Below are positions 1-6,585 of a stretch of DNA of 36,787 bases, one piece after another. Where the stretch lies: assembly GCA_020631405.1 (NCBI GenBank), contig JAHDHH010000042.1:1-36787 (forward strand). Reading direction: 5' to 3'. Each line of letters opens with the position of its first letter. Positions within the stretch are counted from its first letter, which is position 1. The translations under genes were made by a program, and so were the position numbers. The notes under the pieces are model-generated. The model saw only the letters and a program-made list of their open reading frames with translations. It did not search any database and had not been told where the DNA came from. The DNA comes from Saprospiraceae bacterium (GTDB taxonomy: Bacteria; Bacteroidota; Bacteroidia; Chitinophagales; Saprospiraceae).

Positions 1-110
1 TCAATATTTACTTCAATTATTTTTTGACTGATTATTTCTGTATTCGAAATTTTCCATGAACAAGAATATGTGACAAGAGCAATCAGAAATAATAGTGTTT
101 TGAGTCTCAT
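1..110 (-). CDS. N-terminus of a lipoprotein (partial, runs off left edge)
   Basis: The minus strand opens with ATG at 108-110 and stays open to the left edge, about 36 codons. The protein begins MRLKTLLFLIALVTYSCSW: two basic residues, a hydrophobic stretch and a lipobox-like TYSC with Cys17 as the probable lipidated residue. This is a standard bacterial lipoprotein signal, so the product is probably anchored in the outer membrane or periplasm. Nothing after the signal identifies a family. It lies downstream of the sterol-desaturase gene on the same strand with a 52-bp gap, so it may be co-transcribed with it. Confidence 0.55.
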   Translation of the reverse strand, partial: MRLKTLLFLIALVTYSCSWKISNTEIISQKIIEVNI

Positions 111-162
111 TTTTTTTGAATGTGATGCTATATAACTTGTGTATTAGATGACTTTGTTAAGC

Positions 163-1188
163 CTATTTCCTCTTTATTCCAATAAGGGTCTGAGAAGCAA
201 AATCGGTAGGAAATTCCTCAATTTCAGGAAATCCCAGTCTGATATCTTTACCATCATGTGGAATATGTGCAGTCCCAAATAAGTAGTCCCAAATCGCAAG
301 CGTAAGTCCAAAGTTTACCCCAAATCTTTTACCTTCTGGAAGATGATAGGAGTGGTGCCAGATATGCATCTCTGGGCTATTGAACAGCTTAGGCATCAAT
401 GGTCCTAATACGACTGCTCCCAGTAGGGTAGTTAATCCTACCAAGCCAAATTGAGACAACAGCGAACAGTCAAGACACAGAGCTGTGTCAAGCAGGTTTT
501 GAGATAGCACAATACCTATCAATAATCCAACCACGCCACCAGTCACTCTATAAGGTATACTGATATTGGAATGATTATAATGACCCCACGCAAGAGTAAA
601 AATGTGAATGACGAAGAAATCGTGTAGGCCAATACCTAATAAGGCTAAGGGAATGTATTCGAGAGTACGATAGACCACCGTCTCCATCCAATGGTAGCGC
701 AAGTGTGCAGCGAATCCCATTTCTTCAACACTATGGTGTACTTTATGGAATTGCCACAAAAATTCCGATCGATGCAACAGACGATGCACTAGCCATTGTA
801 CGATATCTCTCACTAAGAATCCAGTGATAAGTATAGCCCACATCGGCCAAGATTGCATAGGATTGAGGCTTTGCAGGTCAAACCCATTAAAGACAGACTT
901 TATCCCATCATTAAAGAGAGTGACAACTACATCCGATGCTGCATTGTAGATAATCAATGAAAACAGAAAGAAGTTAAAAAACATATAGAACCCATCAAGC
1001 CAAAAGTCTTTCCGCAAGGTCTTTTGCTCCTTCCGCCATGGTATCACTACTTCCAGTAAGAAGAATACTCCAGAAACCATAAGCAACCAGTAGAAGTAGT
1101 TGTGCCAACTAGGATTAGTAATTTCTGACCACAGATACCCAGCGTAGCCTGCATAACCATTAATGAAAGTTTCTAAATAATTACTCAT
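163..1188 (-). CDS. Sterol desaturase / fatty acid hydroxylase family membrane protein
   Basis: Membrane-bound di-iron oxygenase of the fatty acid hydroxylase superfamily, 341 aa. The histidine clusters expected for the di-iron site are visible in order: HRLLH (135-139), HKVHH (148-152), HYNH (203-206) and HIWHH (275-279). Several hydrophobic segments flank them (about 32-50, 66-82, 115-130, 180-200). The family hydroxylates or desaturates sterols, fatty acids, carotenoids or alkylglycerols; the substrate cannot be read here. An apparent insertion of about 50 mostly hydrophobic residues (about 214-266) sits between the third and fourth His clusters. It is 20 bp downstream of the DUF983 gene and probably co-transcribed. 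Confidence 0.88.
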   Translation of the reverse strand: MSNYLETFINGYAGYAGYLWSEITNPSWHNYFYWLLMVSGVFFLLEVVIPWRKEQKTLRKDFWLDGFYMFFNFFLFSLIIYNAASDVVVTLFNDGIKSVFNGFDLQSLNPMQSWPMWAILITGFLVRDIVQWLVHRLLHRSEFLWQFHKVHHSVEEMGFAAHLRYHWMETVVYRTLEYIPLALLGIGLHDFFVIHIFTLAWGHYNHSNISIPYRVTGGVVGLLIGIVLSQNLLDTALCLDCSLLSQFGLVGLTTLLGAVVLGPLMPKLFNSPEMHIWHHSYHLPEGKRFGVNFGLTLAIWDYLFGTAHIPHDGKDIRLGFPEIEEFPTDFASQTLIGIKRK

Positions 1189-1208
1189 ACAAAAGCTATT
1201 AACAAGGA

Positions 1209-1586
1209 TTAGTCAGGTTGGTTCTGAGCATAGCTTTGATTGTATGGGATCATTATATGAATCCATAGTGACCTTGAAGCTCTTACTATGATTAAGTAGC
1301 TGATTACAGTCAATGCAATTGCAAAAACCATTGCTTGCTCTACTGACCACCCAAAGTAAAATACTAAGGCTAGGGTAGGAAGCAAGATGTACCAACTCAG
1401 AAAGATGTAGGAGACGAACATAGCACCATAGTAGTAGCCTGGCTCTGGCTCATACTTTTGTTGACAATGGCTACATTGCTTATACATATCCAGTGGCTTG
1501 GATATCTGCAAAGGAGACCTAAAGAGATCTCCAACCCTACAGCGAGGACATTTGTAATTCCACATTGCCTTAATAGATAGTGCCAT
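1209..1586 (-). CDS. DUF983 family protein (zinc-ribbon membrane protein)
   Basis: 125 aa. Two CxxC pairs (Cys13/Cys16 in CPRC and Cys38/Cys41 in CSHC) form a zinc-ribbon-like N-terminus. They are followed by a YEPEPGYYYGAMFVSY segment typical of DUF983, then two membrane helices (about 57-78 and 84-103). The biochemical role of DUF983 is unknown. It sits between the OmpA-like gene (57 bp upstream) and the sterol-desaturase gene (20 bp downstream) on the same strand, so a link with envelope or membrane lipid function is only contextual. Confidence 0.85.
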   Translation of the reverse strand: MALSIKAMWNYKCPRCRVGDLFRSPLQISKPLDMYKQCSHCQQKYEPEPGYYYGAMFVSYIFLSWYILLPTLALVFYFGWSVEQAMVFAIALTVISYLIIVRASRSLWIHIMIPYNQSYAQNQPD

Positions 1587-1643
1587 ACTGTATACTAATG
1601 TTCTTAGACTACTAAGTTAGCCTATATATTGCTAGAGTGCTAA

Positions 1644-2918
1644 TTAGACTTTGAGGACTTTTATTTCTACCCTTTGATTTCTTTTCCGCCCTGCTATAGA
1701 GTTGTTAGAGGCAATAGGCTGCCTCTTGCCATAGCCTTTGTATTCTAAGTTTTCTACAGCTACTCCAAGTTCTATCAAGTGGTTGGCAACTGCTCTTGCA
1801 CGAGCTGTTGATATTTGATCGCAGTAGTCATGCTTAGGAATGCCATTTGTATGACCGCCAATCTCTACTTTGATGTTGTCATTTGCTTTTAAGAAACTAG
1901 CAACTTCTTCCAAAACTTCATAAGAGTCTTCGGATATCCTAGTTGAATCAGCTTCAAAATAGAGTTTTTCTATTTTAATCTTTTGTCCAGTGACCAGCTT
2001 TTTCTCATCTAGCTCTTTGATGATTTTTTCCCTTTGTGGTGGAGTTGGCTTAGTTTGAGTAATTGGAGACTTGACACTAGCTGTAGTACTTGGTTTATTA
2101 GGTGTGTCAGGCACCTTTGTATCTGGTTCTGCGACTTGTTGTTTAGGTTGAACATTAGGAGTAGCTTCAGCCACTTCCACTTCTTCTGGTTCACTAGCGA
2201 GTAATTTGACAACAGCTTGGTCGTCGTCACAATCAATTGCGACAAATGTAGAGGCGTTATCGACCAAGACATGACCTAAGTAAGGTTCAAACAGTGGAGT
2301 CTTATAAAATGCCTCCAATGTAATGTATCTAAAATCCTTAGTTGGCTTGATTTGAGAGAATACAGTCGTCTTCCACTCTTCATAATCTACTGGGTCAGAC
2401 TCTCCTAAGAGTTGTGGGACATCTCTATTTGTTGCAAAGCAAGGAGTATTGCTGCCCCAGATTCTCAATACAATTGGAGTAGAAAATCTAAAGGTGTCAC
2501 TCCTTGGTACTCCAGATATCCCAGACCAGTAGTCAAGTTCCCTAGCTAAGTCTATGCTGAAAATATAGCATTGATCTTGTTTTAGTGGCTGTTCTAGCTG
2601 CTGAGTGATGGATTCGTAGGTATTATTCTTTCTAACTACCATCCCAATATAAGAGTTGCCATTGGCTGGGGTAAGGTCTACTCCTTCTCCAGTTCTTGGG
2701 TTAGTCCAGTAGTTGTTGGGGTGGATGTCAGGTGGTGATTCGCCTGGAAACTTTAACGGACCACAATCACTCCATCCATTAAGGCTAAGTTGGTACCTAC
2801 TATCTCCTTGAGTAGGTCTCCCTTCAAATGATGGATTAGTTAAAATAACATCTTGGCCTAATACTTCATTACAGAAAGCGAATAAGGCAAATACAAAAAA
2901 AATAATATACTTAAACAA
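1644..2918 (-). CDS. Secreted OmpA-like protein with N-terminal beta-sandwich-type domain
   Basis: 424 aa from a TTG start; no ATG precedes the signal peptide (about 1-21, ending VLGQ). Residues about 24-230 resemble secreted carbohydrate-binding-type beta-sandwich domains (NPSFEG...GWSDCG, paired cysteines), although the exact family is uncertain. A Pro/Thr/Lys/Glu-rich linker spans about 242-300. Residues about 310-424 are an OmpA C-terminal peptidoglycan-binding domain: FEADSTRI, EIGGHTNG, STARARAV and a closing RNQRVEIKV. The usual GHTD motif is GHTN here. Likely periplasmic or outer-membrane associated, tethering something to peptidoglycan. It lies 54 bp downstream of the acyl-CoA dehydrogenase. 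Confidence 0.85.
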   Translation of the reverse strand: MFKYIIFFVFALFAFCNEVLGQDVILTNPSFEGRPTQGDSRYQLSLNGWSDCGPLKFPGESPPDIHPNNYWTNPRTGEGVDLTPANGNSYIGMVVRKNNTYESITQQLEQPLKQDQCYIFSIDLARELDYWSGISGVPRSDTFRFSTPIVLRIWGSNTPCFATNRDVPQLLGESDPVDYEEWKTTVFSQIKPTKDFRYITLEAFYKTPLFEPYLGHVLVDNASTFVAIDCDDDQAVVKLLASEPEEVEVAEATPNVQPKQQVAEPDTKVPDTPNKPSTTASVKSPITQTKPTPPQREKIIKELDEKKLVTGQKIKIEKLYFEADSTRISEDSYEVLEEVASFLKANDNIKVEIGGHTNGIPKHDYCDQISTARARAVANHLIELGVAVENLEYKGYGKRQPIASNNSIAGRKRNQRVEIKVLKV

Positions 2919-2972
2919 GCCGCTGGATTTACTTAATAAATTATGACGATAGCTATGTTTACTAACGCAGGT

Positions 2973-4187
2973 CTAAGAAAAAGCATTCAATCCAGTGACA
3001 TCATAACCTGTTATTAACAAATGGATGTCGTGAGTCCCTTCGTAAGTCAACACAGTTTCAAGATTCATAAGGTGCCTCATGCAAGGATATTCATTAGTGA
3101 TGCCCATTCCGCCGTGTATCTGTCTTGACTCTCTAGCGATATCAAGTGCTATCTGGACATTGTTTCTTTTTGCCATAGATACTTGACCTGGGGATGCCTT
3201 TCCTTCATTCATTAGCTTTCCAAGTCTCCAAACTAGCAATTGAGCTTTAGTGATTTCTGTGATCATCTCGGCCAACTTCTTCTGCGTCAATTGGAACTGA
3301 CCAATTGGCTTGCCAAACTGGATCCTTTCTTTAGAGTATCTCAATGCAGAATCATAGCAGTCCAATGCTGCACCAAGTGCTCCCCAAGCTATGCCATATC
3401 TAGCCTTGGTAAGACAAGAAAGAGGACCCTTCATTCCAACAACACCAGGTAGTACATTTTCCTTCGGAACTCTTACATCTTCAAATACGAGTTCTCCAGT
3501 AATCGAAGCTCTCAGTGACCATTTTCCATGGATTTCTGGAGTAGAAAATCCCTTCATACCTCTTTCTACAATTACTCCTAGGACCTTTCCTTCTTCGTTT
3601 TTAGCCCAGACTACTGCAATATCTGCAACTGGCGAATTAGTAATCCACATCTTAGCCCCATTTAGGATGTAACTATCACCGTCATCGACTAGGTTAGTTA
3701 CCATGCCATTCGGGTTACTTCCATGATCTGGCTCTGTTAGTCCAAAGCATCCAATCATATCTCCGGAACCCAACTTAGGCAGATACTTCCGCTTTTGTTC
3801 TTCTGATCCAAATCTATAAATTGGATACATCACAAGAGAGCCTTGTACTGATGCCATACTTCTGATACCACTATCACCTCTCTCTAGTTCTTGCATAATC
3901 ACACCATAGGCGATGTCATCCATTCCTCCACCTCCGTACTCAGCAGGTATGCTTGGTCCGTAGGCACCAATCTCTCCTAATTGCTTAAATAAGTGTTGAG
4001 GGCAGGTAGCTGCATTTGCATGATGTTCAATGATTGGGCTGACTTCTTCTTTTACCCAATCTCTAATCGCATCTCTAGCGAGCAAGTGATCTTGATCAAG
4101 TAAGTCGTCCAATAAATAATAATCATGATGTTGGTATAAATCAGTCTTTACACTTCTGATTACACCATCTATTGTTGGGTTAGACAT
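2973..4187 (-). CDS. gcdH: Acyl-CoA dehydrogenase, probably glutaryl-CoA dehydrogenase
   Basis: 404 aa, close to the usual length of bacterial glutaryl-CoA dehydrogenases. This cytoplasmic flavoenzyme oxidises and decarboxylates glutaryl-CoA to crotonyl-CoA in lysine/tryptophan breakdown. Acyl-CoA dehydrogenase signatures are clear: CFGLTEPDHGSN in the middle domain, FGKPIGQFQLTQKKLAEM, RQIHGGMGITNEYP, and TYEGTHDIH carrying the catalytic Glu (Glu383), the form typical of GcdH. The frame is open up to 4229, but the ATG at 4185-4187 (MSNPTIDG) is preferred because a TAnnTTTG box lies at 4209-4216, inside the longer version. It is divergent from folB. A different short-chain acyl-CoA specificity is possible. 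Confidence 0.85.
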   Translation of the reverse strand: MSNPTIDGVIRSVKTDLYQHHDYYLLDDLLDQDHLLARDAIRDWVKEEVSPIIEHHANAATCPQHLFKQLGEIGAYGPSIPAEYGGGGMDDIAYGVIMQELERGDSGIRSMASVQGSLVMYPIYRFGSEEQKRKYLPKLGSGDMIGCFGLTEPDHGSNPNGMVTNLVDDGDSYILNGAKMWITNSPVADIAVVWAKNEEGKVLGVIVERGMKGFSTPEIHGKWSLRASITGELVFEDVRVPKENVLPGVVGMKGPLSCLTKARYGIAWGALGAALDCYDSALRYSKERIQFGKPIGQFQLTQKKLAEMITEITKAQLLVWRLGKLMNEGKASPGQVSMAKRNNVQIALDIARESRQIHGGMGITNEYPCMRHLMNLETVLTYEGTHDIHLLITGYDVTGLNAFS

Positions 4188-4208
4188 AATTTCGACAGTT
4201 ATTTTGCG

Positions 4209-4216
4209 CAAAAATA
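4209..4216 (-). promoter_or_regulatory. Candidate Bacteroidota -7 box for the acyl-CoA dehydrogenase
   Basis: On the minus strand this reads TATTTTTG, an exact TAnnTTTG, the -7 consensus of Bacteroidota primary sigma factor promoters. It lies about 21 nt upstream of the preferred ATG. A convincing -33 TTTG at ideal spacing is not visible, and the region is AT-rich, so a chance match is possible. Confidence 0.35.
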
Positions 4217-4277
4217 CATCTTTGGGCATTGATATATTGAAACAAACTTAATTTTATGCCAAATAAACTTTTTTAAG

Positions 4278-4631
4278 ATGTATCACACAACTATTGCTCT
4301 TGAGAATATGCAGTTTTATGCATTTCATGGATATTATGAAGCAGAACGGAAAATGGGTAATGATTTTCAACTTAGTGTATCTTGTGATATAGGCAAACTT
4401 GTCGGAGAAACCGAAGATATTGACAATACAGTCAACTATGAGGTGCTCTATGAAATCTGCAAACAGGTCATGAACGAACCACAGCAACTCCTTGAGACAG
4501 TGGCAAGTCTCATACTCGACAAGATCAAGCAGAGGTATCCTAAGGTAGTCTCTGCTAACGTAATTCTACAAAAAGCACAACCTCAACTTGGAGGTAGGGT
4601 ACAGTGGAGCACGATTACGATGCAATTTTAA
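4278..4631 (+). CDS. folB: Dihydroneopterin aldolase
   Basis: 117 aa, a normal length for FolB, the cytoplasmic enzyme that converts 7,8-dihydroneopterin to 6-hydroxymethyl-dihydropterin plus glycolaldehyde in folate synthesis. Family landmarks: the N-terminal ALENMQFYAFHGYYEAER (the FHGxxxxE segment with the conserved Glu), TVNYEVLYEI, LLETVASLILDKI, and near the C-terminus a Lys-Ala-Gln-Pro stretch (VILQKAQPQL). It stands alone on the plus strand, divergent from the acyl-CoA dehydrogenase, and is followed 84 bp later by an unrelated lipoprotein gene. Confidence 0.92.
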   Translation: MYHTTIALENMQFYAFHGYYEAERKMGNDFQLSVSCDIGKLVGETEDIDNTVNYEVLYEICKQVMNEPQQLLETVASLILDKIKQRYPKVVSANVILQKAQPQLGGRVQWSTITMQF

Positions 4632-4715
4632 GTTGAATTTAACGTGTCTTTATGAGTACTTTGCGTCATAAGGTTCGTTAGCAAGTAGAATATGAATAAT
4701 AAAATCAATTAGATT

Positions 4716-5429
4716 ATGGCTAAATATATTTCAATATTACTAATGACACTAACACTGGTGTCCTGTGATCCAAAGCATTTGCAAACGGCAATGGACATCC
4801 TCAGCGAAACATCATCGGCTGGAACATTCAATGTAGCAGATGGTCTTAAGCAGGCTCTAGAGTTTGGAGTGGATAACAGTGTAAAGAGACTCTCAGCATC
4901 TGGAGGCTACCTGAATTCTATTTACAAGATAGCTCTGCCAGAAGAGGCTCAGAAGGTCATTGATGTAGTAGCTAAGATTCCTGGATTTGATAATGTCGAG
5001 CAAAAAATCTTACAAAAGATCAATGCTAGCGCTGAAGATGCTGCTTCAAAGGCGGGTCCAATATTTCTCAATGCAATTAGAGGAATTACTTTTGAAGATG
5101 CGACTAACATCCTCATGGGCAACGACAATGCAGCAACGAGCTATTTAAATCAAAAGACATTCAACCCACTTTACGGTGAGTTTAAGCCTGTCATAGGTAA
5201 TTCATTGAATAAACTAGGGGCACTTGATTATTGGAGTGAGATTGTAACTGCCTATAATAAGATACCTTTGGTAAAAAAAGTAAATCCTGATCTTGGAGAC
5301 CACATAGCAAACAAAGCGCTAGAAGGATTGTTTTCGCTTATAGCAGTCAAAGAAAAAGGGATTAGGAATGACGTCAATCAAAGAACAACTGATTTGCTTA
5401 AAAACGTATTCGCAAAACAGGATAAATAA
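4716..5429 (+). CDS. DUF4197 family lipoprotein
   Basis: 237 aa. The signal peptide ends in a lipobox (LTLVSC, Cys17), so the protein is probably anchored to a membrane on the periplasmic side. The body matches DUF4197: a GLKQALEFGVDNSVKRLS opening, a PEEAQKV segment, FEDATNIL, a central NPLYGEF-like stretch and an alpha-helical C-terminus. The family is widespread in Bacteroidota and Proteobacteria and its function is unknown. It is a single gene ended by the hairpin at 5455-5484. Confidence 0.85.
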   Translation: MAKYISILLMTLTLVSCDPKHLQTAMDILSETSSAGTFNVADGLKQALEFGVDNSVKRLSASGGYLNSIYKIALPEEAQKVIDVVAKIPGFDNVEQKILQKINASAEDAASKAGPIFLNAIRGITFEDATNILMGNDNAATSYLNQKTFNPLYGEFKPVIGNSLNKLGALDYWSEIVTAYNKIPLVKKVNPDLGDHIANKALEGLFSLIAVKEKGIRNDVNQRTTDLLKNVFAKQDK

Positions 5430-5454
5430 TACTTTGCGTAACCCCACAATGTTG

Positions 5455-5484
5455 AAAGCCTTCTCAAATGAGAGGGCTTTTTTT
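5455..5484 (+). terminator. Rho-independent terminator after the DUF4197 gene
   Basis: An 11-bp stem (AAAGCCTTCTC / GAGAGGGCTTT, one T-G wobble) with an AAAT loop runs straight into a T tract. It lies 26 bp after the stop codon on the plus strand. Confidence 0.9.
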
Positions 5485-5501
5485 ATGTAGGTTTGTCCAC
5501 G

Positions 5502-6071
5502 TTATAGCTCTATACCCATGGATTTGCCAATGAGCATGATAGTGAGTGGGATGAGATTGTTCAAGGCATGGATGGCAATACTATGCCAAATAGAAAAGTG
5601 CATTCTCACGAATCCTAAATAGAACCCTATGATTAGTTGAGGTAAGACTAAAAATGGTGTCATCCAATACTGATTTAGCTCAAGGCTAAAATTAAACACG
5701 TGAAGTACCGCAAAACCACAAGTAAATAAGTAAAACAAAACTGCAAAGTACCTTGATAAATATCTCAAGGGAAACCTAAAGAGTAATTCTTCAATAACAG
5801 GCGCAACCACTACTCCAATTAAAAGCATCATCATTGACGAAAATTCAATACTAAAGTCCTCCATAGCATGTGGAAGTGCTTCAATGTCTATGATTAATGC
5901 AACCAACTGCAACAAGATGATTTGTAAGAAAAACAAACAAAAGAATCCTTGTACTAAATGTGTATGACTGTATTGGTAGGGCTGCTCTGAAGGCAGTCGG
6001 TCACTTACAGTTCTATGATTTGGTCTTAGACAATAGCTAAACCATGCCGAAAGATATGCTATCAAGTTCAT
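5502..6071 (-). CDS. CPBP family intramembrane metalloprotease (Abi/Rce1-like)
   Basis: 189 aa, with four or more membrane segments (about 40-62, 78-96, 108-128, 138-158, 170-186). CPBP motifs are present: EELLFR (Glu94, Glu95, Arg99), the second-motif His124 in FAVLHVFNF, and HALNN (His168...Asn172). In eukaryotic Rce1 these residues form the protease site acting on prenylated CAAX proteins. Bacterial relatives include bacteriocin-immunity and protein-maturation proteins, and the substrate here is unknown. The start is only 6 bp after the stop of the SET-domain gene, so the two are almost certainly co-transcribed. Confidence 0.85.
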   Translation of the reverse strand: MNLIAYLSAWFSYCLRPNHRTVSDRLPSEQPYQYSHTHLVQGFFCLFFLQIILLQLVALIIDIEALPHAMEDFSIEFSSMMMLLIGVVVAPVIEELLFRFPLRYLSRYFAVLFYLFTCGFAVLHVFNFSLELNQYWMTPFLVLPQLIIGFYLGFVRMHFSIWHSIAIHALNNLIPLTIMLIGKSMGIEL

Positions 6072-6077
6072 AAGTAG

Positions 6078-6479
6078 TTAGTCATTGTTTTTAAACCAAA
6101 GCGGATACTCTTCAAGTTGTACTGTTTGGTAGTTGATAGTGATTTCGTCCATGACTTCAATGTCTTGCAATGCAAAGAATCTGATTTCTTGAGTGTCAAG
6201 GAGTAGTTCGTAATCTGCATTAGGAGAGGAGCTATGATTGTACAGGCTACCATAGCCAAGAGCCAGAGCAGAAGTTTTCTTTTCGTAGTCCCAAAGGAAG
6301 TAATAATCATGGAGATGAGTCCGGTGGATGCTTGCGGTATCCTCTGTATTTAGTAAGATCACAGGGCAGACTTCGATAGTAGAACCACTAGGGATAGGCA
6401 GTACACAGGCTACTCCTCGACCTTTGTCACCAGTACTGACTACGGTGAGTCCTTCCATTTGACTGAGTTTTTGCTGCAT
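6078..6479 (-). CDS. SET-domain protein (putative protein-lysine methyltransferase)
   Basis: 133 aa, essentially a single SET domain. Visible motifs: KGRGV (about 19-23, SAM-binding start of the fold), GYGSLYNHSSSPNA (76-89, the NHS..PN pseudoknot element) and DEITINY (111-117, with the catalytic-type Tyr117). No post-SET cysteine cluster and no additional domain are present. SET enzymes transfer methyl from S-adenosylmethionine to lysine; targets of the short bacterial versions are mostly unknown. The protein has no signal peptide. It is coupled to the CPBP protease downstream (6 bp) and separated from the S46 peptidase upstream by a strong stem-loop. Confidence 0.85.
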   Translation of the reverse strand: MQQKLSQMEGLTVVSTGDKGRGVACVLPIPSGSTIEVCPVILLNTEDTASIHRTHLHDYYFLWDYEKKTSALALGYGSLYNHSSSPNADYELLLDTQEIRFFALQDIEVMDEITINYQTVQLEEYPLWFKNND

Positions 6480-6501
6480 CGTTATTTGTATTATAAAACA
6501 C

Positions 6502-6561
6502 AGATAGCTAAATCAAATTCAGGGTTCTCAACCGAGCTCTAGTAATTTGATTTAGCTATCT
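6502..6561. other. 18-bp perfect inverted repeat (stem-loop) between S46 peptidase and SET genes
   Basis: The left arm at 6502-6519 (AGATAGCTAAATCAAATT) is the exact reverse complement of the right arm at 6544-6561. The 24-nt loop itself contains a small GGTT-CTC-AACC hairpin. On the minus strand it starts about 25 nt after the S46 stop codon and ends 22 nt before the SET start, followed by GTGTTTT. It may be a terminator for the S46 transcript, an mRNA-stabilising structure or a regulatory site. Confidence 0.8.
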
Positions 6562-6585
6562 ATGGATAATCGTAAGGACTACTTT

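Noticed and set aside
4188..4229. Upstream start for the acyl-CoA dehydrogenase giving 14 extra residues
   Set aside because: The added residues contain the candidate promoter box and do not match the family's N-terminus.
4648..4673. Hairpin CTTTATGA / TCATAAGG after folB
   Set aside because: An 8-bp stem with a wobble and no T tract; weaker than the clear terminators in the window.
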